9,151 nt of DNA from Bacteroidota bacterium. GTDB taxonomy: Bacteria; Bacteroidota; Bacteroidia; Chitinophagales; Chitinophagaceae. Each line of letters begins with the position of its first letter. Position 1 is the first letter of the stretch. A program made the translations under genes and the position numbers. Below the pieces are notes generated by a model. The model was not told where the DNA came from. It did not search any database and saw only the letters and a list, made by a program, of their open reading frames with translations. Location of the stretch: the NCBI GenBank assembly GCA_023390215.1, contig JAEWDG010000002.1:1-9151 (forward strand). Reading direction: 5' to 3'. This document shows, in pieces, positions 1 to 5,575 of this stretch.

Positions 1-276
1 AAAAAGCTTGGGTTAAAAATCCAGGATACAGAAGATGAAACAGGTGTAAAAGTTTTGGAGGTGGAAGACAGCTCCGCAGCACAGGTGGCAGGACTGCAGA
101 AAAACGATGTGATAACTGAAATTGCCGGGACAAAAGTTGCTACTACTGATGACGCAAGAGAGCTACTTTCAGCTAACCGCGAAAAGTCATTGTTTAATAT
201 CAAAGCAAAGCGAAGCGGTAAAGAAATGAGCTTCGATATTAAAATTCCAAAGAAACTCAAAACCGCAAATCTTTAA
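1..276 (+). CDS. PDZ domain-containing protein, C-terminal end (5' truncated by window)
   Basis: The reading frame is open from base 1 and ends at TAA 274-276, giving about 91 C-terminal residues; the true start lies upstream of the window. The sequence is a PDZ domain: a strand with GVKVLEVEDSSAAQVAGL, then KNDVITEIAGTKVATTDDAR, an ALA-like helix and a final pair of basic strands ending KKLKTANL. The pattern 'value after V, S-x-A-x-x-A-G-L, D-V-I-x-x-I-x-G' is the standard carboxylate-binding-loop and core signature of HtrA/DegP-type and other periplasmic PDZ domains. In such proteins PDZ domains bind C-termini or unfolded segments of substrate proteins. Which enzyme or scaffold it belongs to (HtrA-type protease, another peptidase, or a small PDZ protein) cannot be told from this end alone. 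The gene is followed by its own terminator, so it is probably not in one operon with gatB. Confidence 0.85.
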   Translation, partial: KKLGLKIQDTEDETGVKVLEVEDSSAAQVAGLQKNDVITEIAGTKVATTDDARELLSANREKSLFNIKAKRSGKEMSFDIKIPKKLKTANL

Positions 277-299
277 TAAGCAATCTTATAGCCATGATA

Positions 300-326
300 A
301 AAAGAACCGCGATCCGCGGTTCTTTT
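300..326 (+). terminator. Rho-independent terminator after the PDZ gene
   Basis: A perfect 12-bp inverted repeat: AAAAGAACCGCG (300-311), loop ATC (312-314), CGCGGTTCTTTT (315-326). The GC-rich core ends in a T-run that is part of the stem, followed by CATTT. It lies 24 bases after the stop of the PDZ gene and ends 22 bases before the gatB promoter box, which fits insulation of the two units. The run of As on the left arm would also let it work weakly in the other direction. Confidence 0.85.
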
Positions 327-348
327 CATTTAAAGAAGGGGATTGACC

Positions 349-356
349 TAATTTTG
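349..356 (+). promoter_or_regulatory. Bacteroidota-type -7 promoter box (TAnnTTTG) for gatB
   Basis: TAATTTTG at 349-356 is an exact match to the TAnnTTTG -7 element recognised by the Bacteroidota housekeeping sigma factor. The -33 element (TTTG/TTG, usually about 19-21 bases upstream) is weak here: only TTTTC at 323-327 lies near the right place, and it overlaps the terminator stem. In this promoter class transcription starts a few bases after the box, which here falls at about 360-363, on the GTG start codon of gatB. The box is seen directly; the transcription start is inferred. Confidence 0.55.
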
Positions 357-361
357 CCTTC

Positions 362-1810
362 GTGGCGGAAAATTCGAATTATGAACTTGTTGTGGGCCTG
401 GAGGTACATGCCCAGTTACAAACCGAATCCAAATTATTTTGTTCTGACCAAACCATTTTCGGAGCAGCCCCGAACACACAGGTAAGCCCCATCTCGCTTG
501 CACACCCCGGTACACTTCCAGCGATGAATGAAAAAGCGGTCGACCTTGCTATTCGCCTGGGACTTGCGCTCGGCGCTGAGATCGTAAAAGACAATTTCTT
601 CGCGAGAAAAAATTATTTCTATCCTGATCTGCCAAAAGGTTATCAGATCAGTCAGCATACAGCACCCGTGTGTAAAGGGGGCGCCTTGTCTTTAAATTAT
701 GAGGTCAATTCAAAAAAAGTATTGCTCAACAGGATCCATATTGAAGAAGATGCGGGAAAGAGTCTGCACGACCAGGATCCAGAATATAGCTGCATCGATT
801 TAAACCGTGCCGGTGTTCCACTTCTGGAGATCGTTACCGAACCATGTATTCACAGTGCGGAAGATGCTTATACTTTCCTCGTTTCCCTTAGAAAAATATT
901 ACGCTGGACGGAAGTTTGTGATGGAAATATGGAAGAAGGAAGCATGCGTTGTGATGCGAACATATCGATAAGGAAAAAAGGAGATACAACCCTGGGAAAA
1001 CGTGTCGAGATAAAAAACCTGAACAGCATCCGTAATGTTCGCAAAGCTATTGAAGTCGAATTCGAGCGTTTGGTTAAACTAACGGAAGCGGGTGAACGCA
1101 TTCTTCAGGAAACCCGGAGTTATGATGCGGCTACAGAAACCAGTTTTTCATTAAGAAGCAAAGAAGAGGCTGAAGACTATCGGTATTTTCCGGAGCCCGA
1201 CCTGCCTGCATTTTATATCAGTGAGAAGAAAATCTCAGAAGTGAAGAGCAATATGCCCGAACTACCCGCACAAGTATATATGCGTTTCCAAACCGAATAT
1301 GGACTTTCTGCTTATGATGCAGGCCAGGTTTCAGATTCAAAAGAAACTGCTAACTATTTCGAAGCGCTGGTAGAAAATTCTGTTTCTCCAAAAACTGCTG
1401 CCAACTGGATCGCAGGGCCGGTTCGCGGTTTTCTCAACCATCAGGAACTGGAGATGGAGGCATTTCCTTTGCAGGCATCGAGGTTAGCCGAACTGATATT
1501 TTTGGTGGAAGAAAAAAAGGTCAGCTTTCAAAATGCCGCCGGTAAATTGATGCTGGAATTAATTATAAAAGAATCAGTAAGTGTACTTGATCTTGCAACG
1601 GATTTAAACCTGGTACAGGAAAATGACAAAACAGAAATAAGGCAATGGGTAATCGAAGCGCTCACTTCCATGCCTGATAAAGTGCTGGAATACAAAAAAG
1701 GGAAAAAAGGACTTATTGGGTTGTTTGCGGGCGAAGTAAAAAAATTAAGCAAAGGCAAAGCCGACATGCAACTCACCAACCAGATCCTTCTTGAAGAACT
1801 AAATAAATAA
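362..1810 (+). CDS. gatB: Aspartyl/glutamyl-tRNA(Asn/Gln) amidotransferase subunit B
   Basis: GatB is the tRNA-binding and kinase-like subunit of cytoplasmic GatCAB. The complex phosphorylates Glu-tRNA(Gln) or Asp-tRNA(Asn) with ATP, then amidates it with ammonia channelled from the GatA glutaminase. The 482 residues match the usual 475-500. The N-terminal cradle domain (about 6-290) shows GLEVHAQL (12-19), KNYFYPDLPKGYQISQ (83-98), the family signature IDLNRAGVPLLEI (145-157), EEGSMRCDANISIR (191-204), KRVEIKNLNSIRN (213-225) and EDYRYFPEPDLP (271-282). A helical and YqeY-like tRNA-binding tail (about 330-480) ends with the usual G-x-F-x-G-E-V and KGKADMQLTNQILLEEL pattern. The start is GTG at 362: an in-frame stop at 344-346 leaves no room upstream, and MAENSNYELVVGLEVH aligns with known GatB N-termini. 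There is no Shine-Dalgarno sequence, and the promoter box lies five bases before the start. gatA and gatC are not in the window. The downstream lipoprotein gene begins one base after the stop. Confidence 0.97.
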   Translation: MAENSNYELVVGLEVHAQLQTESKLFCSDQTIFGAAPNTQVSPISLAHPGTLPAMNEKAVDLAIRLGLALGAEIVKDNFFARKNYFYPDLPKGYQISQHTAPVCKGGALSLNYEVNSKKVLLNRIHIEEDAGKSLHDQDPEYSCIDLNRAGVPLLEIVTEPCIHSAEDAYTFLVSLRKILRWTEVCDGNMEEGSMRCDANISIRKKGDTTLGKRVEIKNLNSIRNVRKAIEVEFERLVKLTEAGERILQETRSYDAATETSFSLRSKEEAEDYRYFPEPDLPAFYISEKKISEVKSNMPELPAQVYMRFQTEYGLSAYDAGQVSDSKETANYFEALVENSVSPKTAANWIAGPVRGFLNHQELEMEAFPLQASRLAELIFLVEEKKVSFQNAAGKLMLELIIKESVSVLDLATDLNLVQENDKTEIRQWVIEALTSMPDKVLEYKKGKKGLIGLFAGEVKKLSKGKADMQLTNQILLEELNK

Positions 1811-1811
1811 A

Positions 1812-2957
1812 ATGAAAAAAATCACAATAATCGCATTGGCTGTATTTTCCTTACAGGCTTGCGACAAGAAGCAAACAGAGGGAAAATTTGATGTGACCGG
1901 CGAGATCAAAAATGCTCCCGACCAAAAAGTATTTCTCGATCAGTTTTCATTCAGTCAGAAAGATCCTGAAGTTGTAGATACAGCCGAGCTCAAAAACGGA
2001 AAATTCAAGTTAGAGAGTATTTCTCCGGAACAGGCCATGTTCCGCGTAAGGCTGGAAAAACAACCACAGGGATATATTTTTATTAACGATCAGCCGAAGA
2101 TCAATTTTAAGGCTGACGCAAATGATATGAGCCTTGAAGGACCTGAATTTTCCACAGCGGCGAACAGTAGCCTGAAACAATTCCTGAAGGAACTAAGTAC
2201 AGCAGGAACAGCACTTCACGAAATGAGTCAAAGAATAGATTCATTAAGCAAACTCAATGTGAACGACAGCATTGTGACTGCATTACGTGGTGAGGCTGAA
2301 CAAAAACAGAAGTCATTTGAGACCTACGCAGCAAAGTTTGCAGATACCACAAAAAGCCCGGTGCTCGCCATGTTCGTACTTGGATATATACAAAATATGG
2401 AGAGCGGCAAACTTACAGACCTGATAACAAAGATTTCAAAAAGGTTTCCGGAACACCAGGGAGTATCGTCGCTTGTATTGCAGTACAATCAGATGCTGGA
2501 AGAACAAAAAAGAAGAGCAGAAATGGCAGCAAAAATTCCCGGAGTAGGAAGTATGGCCCCCGATTTTACGTTGGCGGACCCGGGCGGAAAACCTTTTACC
2601 CTGAGTTCATTGCGTGGTAAATATGTACTTGTTGATTTTTGGGCGAGTTGGTGTGGCCCATGCAGAGGTGAAAACCCGAACGTGGTTGCAGCGTACAAAC
2701 AATACAAGGATAAAAATTTCACTGTTCTTGGTGTTTCATTGGATGAAGACAAAGCTGCCTGGCAAAAAGCGATTATGCAGGATGGCCTGAGCTGGCAACA
2801 TGTGAGCGATTTGAAGGGCTGGCAATCTATGGTGGTGGGTCTTTATGGCTTTGAGGGCATCCCTTACAATGTTCTGCTTGATCCCCAGGGTAAAATCATT
2901 GCAACCTCATTAAGAGAAAATGCATTGCAACAAAAACTGGCGGAAGTGTTGAAATAG
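1812..2957 (+). CDS. TlpA-like thioredoxin-fold lipoprotein with N-terminal DUF4369-like domain
   Basis: A 381-residue exported disulfide oxidoreductase. Residues 1-17 are a lipoprotein signal: MKK, a hydrophobic run IIALAVFSL, and lipobox LQAC with C17 as the lipidated cysteine, so it should sit on a membrane facing the periplasm. Residues about 24-115 (VTGEIKNAPDQKVFLDQF onward) resemble DUF4369, a beta domain often found before thioredoxins in Bacteroidota. Residues about 120-235 are a charged, probably helical linker. The AhpC/TSA-TlpA thioredoxin domain (about 245-381) starts APDFTLADPGGKPFTLSSL, has the redox motif WCGPC with C281 and C284, and the expected cis-proline P351 in GIPYNVLLDPQGK. 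The family generally reduces periplasmic disulfides, for instance in cytochrome c maturation or stress repair; the partner here is unknown. ATG 1812 follows the gatB stop by one base, with A-rich DNA instead of a clear ribosome-binding site, which suggests cotranscription and perhaps translational coupling. Confidence 0.9.
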   Translation: MKKITIIALAVFSLQACDKKQTEGKFDVTGEIKNAPDQKVFLDQFSFSQKDPEVVDTAELKNGKFKLESISPEQAMFRVRLEKQPQGYIFINDQPKINFKADANDMSLEGPEFSTAANSSLKQFLKELSTAGTALHEMSQRIDSLSKLNVNDSIVTALRGEAEQKQKSFETYAAKFADTTKSPVLAMFVLGYIQNMESGKLTDLITKISKRFPEHQGVSSLVLQYNQMLEEQKRRAEMAAKIPGVGSMAPDFTLADPGGKPFTLSSLRGKYVLVDFWASWCGPCRGENPNVVAAYKQYKDKNFTVLGVSLDEDKAAWQKAIMQDGLSWQHVSDLKGWQSMVVGLYGFEGIPYNVLLDPQGKIIATSLRENALQQKLAEVLK

Positions 2958-2983
2958 GAATATATTTTTCCGTCCTCTCCTCC

Positions 2984-3011
2984 GTCATGCTGAACTTGAT
3001 TCAGCATCTTT
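2984..3011 (+). repeat. REP-like palindromic element, copy A
   Basis: A 28-base element: GTC, an 8-bp stem ATGCTGAA (2987-2994), a five-base loop CTTGA (2995-2999), TTCAGCAT (3000-3007), then CTTT. It is identical to copy C (3110-3137) except for one loop base (A at 2999 versus T at 3125). It lies 26 bases after the stop of the thioredoxin lipoprotein gene. The GTC-hairpin-ATCT shape resembles repetitive extragenic palindromes that are dispersed in many genomes; dispersal in this genome cannot be seen from one window. Confidence 0.75.
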
Positions 3012-3022
3012 TGAATTAATCC

Positions 3023-3041
3023 CAAAGCACCCAATGCTTTG
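3023..3041. repeat. Small palindrome inside the REP-like composite
   Basis: CAAAGCA (3023-3029), loop CCCAA (3030-3034), TGCTTTG (3035-3041): a perfect 7-bp stem with the same five-base loop length as the three REP-like copies, but lacking their GTCAT and ATCT edges. It may be a diverged relative or simply the spacer hairpin between copies A and B. Confidence 0.5.
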
Positions 3042-3070
3042 ATGAACCCTTCAATCCTGCTACACTTCAG

Positions 3071-3097
3071 CAGATCCCGGATCAGGTCCGGGATGAC
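3071..3097 (-). repeat. REP-like palindromic element, copy B (inverted, GC-rich stem)
   Basis: Read on the minus strand it has the same frame as copies A and C: GTC, stem ATCCCGGA, loop CCTGA, stem TCCGGGAT, then CTG. Plus-strand positions are stem 3074-3081, loop 3082-3086 and stem 3087-3094. Compared with copy A, the stem bases differ on both arms in a compensating way, so base pairing is kept while the flanks (GTCAT and ATCT) and most of the loop (C-pyrimidine-TGA) are shared. This supports one family selected or propagated as a folded structure, lying in opposite orientation to its neighbours. Confidence 0.7.
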
Positions 3098-3109
3098 GAA
3101 AAAAAGGTT

Positions 3110-3137
3110 GTCATGCTGAACTTGTTTCAGCATCTTT
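3110..3137 (+). repeat. REP-like palindromic element, copy C
   Basis: A direct repeat of copy A: GTC (3110-3112), stem ATGCTGAA (3113-3120), loop CTTGT (3121-3125), TTCAGCAT (3126-3133), then CTTT. It is 12 bases from copy B and 13 bases before the bidirectional terminator. Together A, B and C form a head-tail-head cluster like the composite REP clusters (BIMEs) of other bacteria. Confidence 0.75.
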
Positions 3138-3150
3138 CAAATAAGGTCAT

Positions 3151-3182
3151 AAAAAAAGAGAGCCGATTGGCTCTCTTTTTAT
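3151..3182. terminator. Bidirectional Rho-independent terminator between converging operons
   Basis: Left arm AAAAAGAGAGCC (3153-3164), loop GATT (3165-3168), right arm GGCTCTCTTTTT (3169-3180): a perfect 12-bp stem. The plus-strand transcript ends in a T-run at 3176-3180, and the minus-strand transcript meets seven Ts (complement of 3151-3157). It can therefore end both the gatB-thioredoxin unit from the left and the SusC-SusD-lipoprotein unit from the right, whose last stop codon is 20 bases away. Confidence 0.9.
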
Positions 3183-3189
3183 AATAAGG

Positions 3190-3206
3190 ACGTTAATTAT
3201 TAACGT
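3190..3206. repeat. 17-bp perfect palindrome over the stop codon of the third lipoprotein gene
   Basis: ACGTTAAT (3190-3197), central T (3198), ATTAACGT (3199-3206). The arms are perfect inverted repeats, and the TAA stop of the minus-strand gene (3200-3202) lies in one arm. It is AT-rich with a one-base centre, so it is a better candidate for a dimeric protein site or a chance palindrome than for an RNA hairpin. Confidence 0.45.
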
Positions 3207-4117
3207 GCCATAGTAACTGTATACAAGTTCGCAGGTACACCGAAATAACCCAGCAGTGTTCCTGAAGTAGGATCGTATACACCAAGCTGCATTTTCAGCA
3301 CAAATGTCTGATCGCAGGAGGAGAAAGTTCCCAGGTATTGTGAACCTGTTGGCTGACGAACGGCAATGTTCATGCCTGCGTAAGCGCTGTTAAGCGAACC
3401 GGCATCACTTCCTTCAACTGCGTTTTGAGCAATCGTTGTAACTGTCTTGTTCAAAGGATCAGACCAGTCGAGGTTGAAGCTGATCGGGCCCCATCCATCA
3501 TCAAAAATGTTCTGTACAACTATTACTGCTGAAGTTGCAGATGTTGAAGTTGCAGAACTTATTGAAGTGGTATATGGACCATAAGGTGATGAACCCAATG
3601 TTTCATTGGTGTTATCATAATTTCCAAGGAAATCGTCAAGGTTAAACGCATTCGCTTCAGAACAGATATCACCCATCGCAATTTTTACAACGTTCTGGAA
3701 GCCTGCTACCTTGACAGAAGGTTCAGAAAGTGTTACGACCAGTGTATCAATTCTTCCTGCAGGATAACCTGCAAGGATACCCTGAATATCGAAAGTTGCA
3801 GTAGATGATCCCGCAGGGATAACTACAGTACCGCCCCCGGGCAATGAGTATTGCGAGCCCAGTGCTGCACCTGTTGGTGAAGATACCTCGTAAGTAACTG
3901 TCCGATCGCTGTTTGTTACGTCAGTCGTACCGATCTCGATGGTATAAGGGTCTATAGTTCCGGTTCCACGTACAGGATAGCTGCGCAGTGCATCATTCGT
4001 GAAATGCACCTGGGGTGGCGGAATGGTATTGTCATATAACTCAGTTTTGTCGCAACTTGCCATACCGATAGCAATCGAAGCAGCCAAAACCAGGTTGAAA
4101 TATTTTACAGATTTCAT
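3200..4117 (-). CDS. SusCD-operon lipoprotein with Calx-beta-like domain, function unknown
   Basis: 305 residues, last gene of the SusC-SusD operon. The N-terminus is a lipoprotein signal: MKSVKYF, a hydrophobic run, lipobox MASC with C22 lipidated, then acidic DKTE, which would suit surface exposure. Residues about 57-132 look like a Calx-beta-type immunoglobulin-like domain (YTIEIGTTDVTNSDRTVTYE, then PAGSSTATFDI and DTLVVTLSEP). A separate domain, about 152-305, opens at LDDFLGNYDNTNETLG and is rich in beta-strand and aromatic patterns. It holds a Ser/Thr/Ala stretch near 186-197 and two cysteines, C152 and C268, that could pair. I do not recognise this domain with certainty. Lipoproteins in this position of SusCD loci often bind the substrate at the surface, so an accessory binding role is inferred from position. 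The 39-base gap after SusD has no terminator, supporting cotranscription. The start is ATG at 4117 with an A-rich leader. Confidence 0.85.
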   Translation of the reverse strand: MKSVKYFNLVLAASIAIGMASCDKTELYDNTIPPPQVHFTNDALRSYPVRGTGTIDPYTIEIGTTDVTNSDRTVTYEVSSPTGAALGSQYSLPGGGTVVIPAGSSTATFDIQGILAGYPAGRIDTLVVTLSEPSVKVAGFQNVVKIAMGDICSEANAFNLDDFLGNYDNTNETLGSSPYGPYTTSISSATSTSATSAVIVVQNIFDDGWGPISFNLDWSDPLNKTVTTIAQNAVEGSDAGSLNSAYAGMNIAVRQPTGSQYLGTFSSCDQTFVLKMQLGVYDPTSGTLLGYFGVPANLYTVTMAR

Positions 4118-4156
4118 ATTTTTTAGTTTAAAAGCTTAGAGCAATTTACGATATAA

Positions 4157-5554
4157 TTAATACCCGGGGTTTTGAACCATCTGCTTGTTAACCAGCATTT
4201 CACTATTCGGAATTGGGAAAACAAAACGGAATGAGTTTGCATCAAGTGATTGCCATGCCGGAGCAGCATCAGTTGAACTGCGTTGAAGCGGAAGTCCAAG
4301 ACGCTTAAGATCATAGAAGCGGAATCCTTCAAAGCAAAGTTCCTTATACCTTTCCAGGATAACAGCATCAAGCAAAGCAGATGCAGATGTAAAGGTTTCG
4401 TCTGTATAACCAACGATGCGCTGTGCACGCAGTGCGTTCAGATCTGCCGCACCGGCAGCAACATCAGGGGCAGCTTTTCTGGCATATGCCTCTGCACGGA
4501 TCAAATACATTTCAGCCGTACGCATTGCTTTCAGGTCTACAACCCTACCTCCCCGTGGAGAAATATAGTATTTGTAAACAAGGTTATTGCCGCCCAAAGA
4601 AGCAAAATAAGAATCAGGACGAATATCGCCGGCATCATAAGAGTCAATCAGTTTATCTGATGGTGCGAAATAAATTGAATTACCTGTTGTAGTGAAAATT
4701 GAACCCAATGCGGTTGAGGTAGCAAAACGGTAACGGAACAACAGTTCAGCCTGCGACTGATCTGTCCAAATCAACGGGAAACTACCTCCATCGAGTGGAC
4801 GTATTCCTGAGTTGATTACTTCAGTTGCATAGTTGATCGCTGCGTCAAAATCGCCTTTGTACAAGGCCACACGAGCCTGGAAACCAGCAACAATGATGTT
4901 GTTGATTGCTGTATCACTATAAGAACCAGAATTGGCTGTGGCAACCATAGTCTTTGCAGTGCTCAGATCGGTTTCAATTTGAGTCATCACTTCTCCCATG
5001 GTATTACGCGCAGGGAAAGCATAAGTTTGGTTGCTTGTCATTACTGGAACACCAAGGGCGGATGGATCATAATTGCCCGCATAATTACGCAGTAATTCAT
5101 AATGACCTATCGCTCTTAATGCCATTGCTTCTCCTTTATAACGCGTTTTAGTAGCGTCATCCGCAGGCGTTGCTGATGGAATTTCATCTATCCTTGATAA
5201 CACACGATTCGCCTGATCAATCATATAATAATAGGCGCCCCAGGCAGAAGTAACCACTGAGCTCGTGTTGTCATCGGCAGTGTATTGCAGACGATATTCA
5301 AGTGCACCCTGTCCGGCATTACCCGCGCCCAGTTTTGCTTCATCAGAAGCTACGGTACTTGCATAAATATCATTCAGATATGCTGATGCATAACGTGCAT
5401 AAATGGCATTCGTCTCATAAGTGGCATCATCCATGTTCAGGAATGCATTCGCTTCCGTAAAAGTATCTGTCGGAGCAAGATCCAGTTCTTTTTTACAGCC
5501 GGTAAGTGCAAACATACCTAAAGCTGCAGCTAGTATATATTGTTTAGTATTCAT
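4157..5554 (-). CDS. SusD/RagB-family nutrient-binding outer-membrane lipoprotein
   Basis: 465 residues, somewhat short for a family often around 500-600. It has a lipoprotein signal with lipobox LTGC (C20) followed by KKELDLAPTD, a frequent SusD beginning. The N-terminal SusD-like region includes helices of TPR type (GEAMALRAIGHYELLRNYAG, 141-160) and DTAINNIIVAGFQARVALYKGD (about 214-235). The C-terminal RagB/SusD region carries MRTAEMYLIRAEAYAR (344-359), LNALRAQRI (372-380), ERYKELCFEGFRFYDLKR (401-418) and the typical end FVFPIPNSEM (444-453) with QNPGY (461-465). SusD proteins cap the SusC barrel at the cell surface and deliver ligand into it. The gene begins 21 bases after the susC stop, so the two are cotranscribed. 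No enzyme adjoins it, so the ligand may be a glycan, peptide or other oligomer. Confidence 0.96.
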   Translation of the reverse strand: MNTKQYILAAALGMFALTGCKKELDLAPTDTFTEANAFLNMDDATYETNAIYARYASAYLNDIYASTVASDEAKLGAGNAGQGALEYRLQYTADDNTSSVVTSAWGAYYYMIDQANRVLSRIDEIPSATPADDATKTRYKGEAMALRAIGHYELLRNYAGNYDPSALGVPVMTSNQTYAFPARNTMGEVMTQIETDLSTAKTMVATANSGSYSDTAINNIIVAGFQARVALYKGDFDAAINYATEVINSGIRPLDGGSFPLIWTDQSQAELLFRYRFATSTALGSIFTTTGNSIYFAPSDKLIDSYDAGDIRPDSYFASLGGNNLVYKYYISPRGGRVVDLKAMRTAEMYLIRAEAYARKAAPDVAAGAADLNALRAQRIVGYTDETFTSASALLDAVILERYKELCFEGFRFYDLKRLGLPLQRSSTDAAPAWQSLDANSFRFVFPIPNSEMLVNKQMVQNPGY

Positions 5555-5575
5555 ATTCTTAATCGTTACAATGAA

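Noticed and set aside
294..485. Plus-strand 63-residue frame starting at ATG 294
   Set aside because: It starts within the terminator region and runs out of frame into gatB, whose frame is strongly supported by family motifs.
379..1779. Several minus-strand frames inside gatB
   Set aside because: They are short antisense shadows of gatB with no recognisable protein features.
2864..3133. Minus-strand 89-residue reading frame with MLKQVQHD, VIPDLIRD and MLNQVQHD
   Set aside because: These peptides are simply translations of the REP-like palindromes; the frame overlaps the end of the thioredoxin gene and the composite repeat. It is not a credible gene.
3531..3556. Two 11-base direct repeats (GAAGTTGCAGA) 15 bases apart
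   Set aside because: They lie inside the third lipoprotein gene and reflect a low-complexity Ser/Thr/Ala stretch in the protein rather than a separate repeat element.
4283..5151. Plus-strand frames opposite the SusD gene, up to 125 residues
   Set aside because: They are antisense to a clear SusD coding region, mutually overlapping, and have no domain or signal features.
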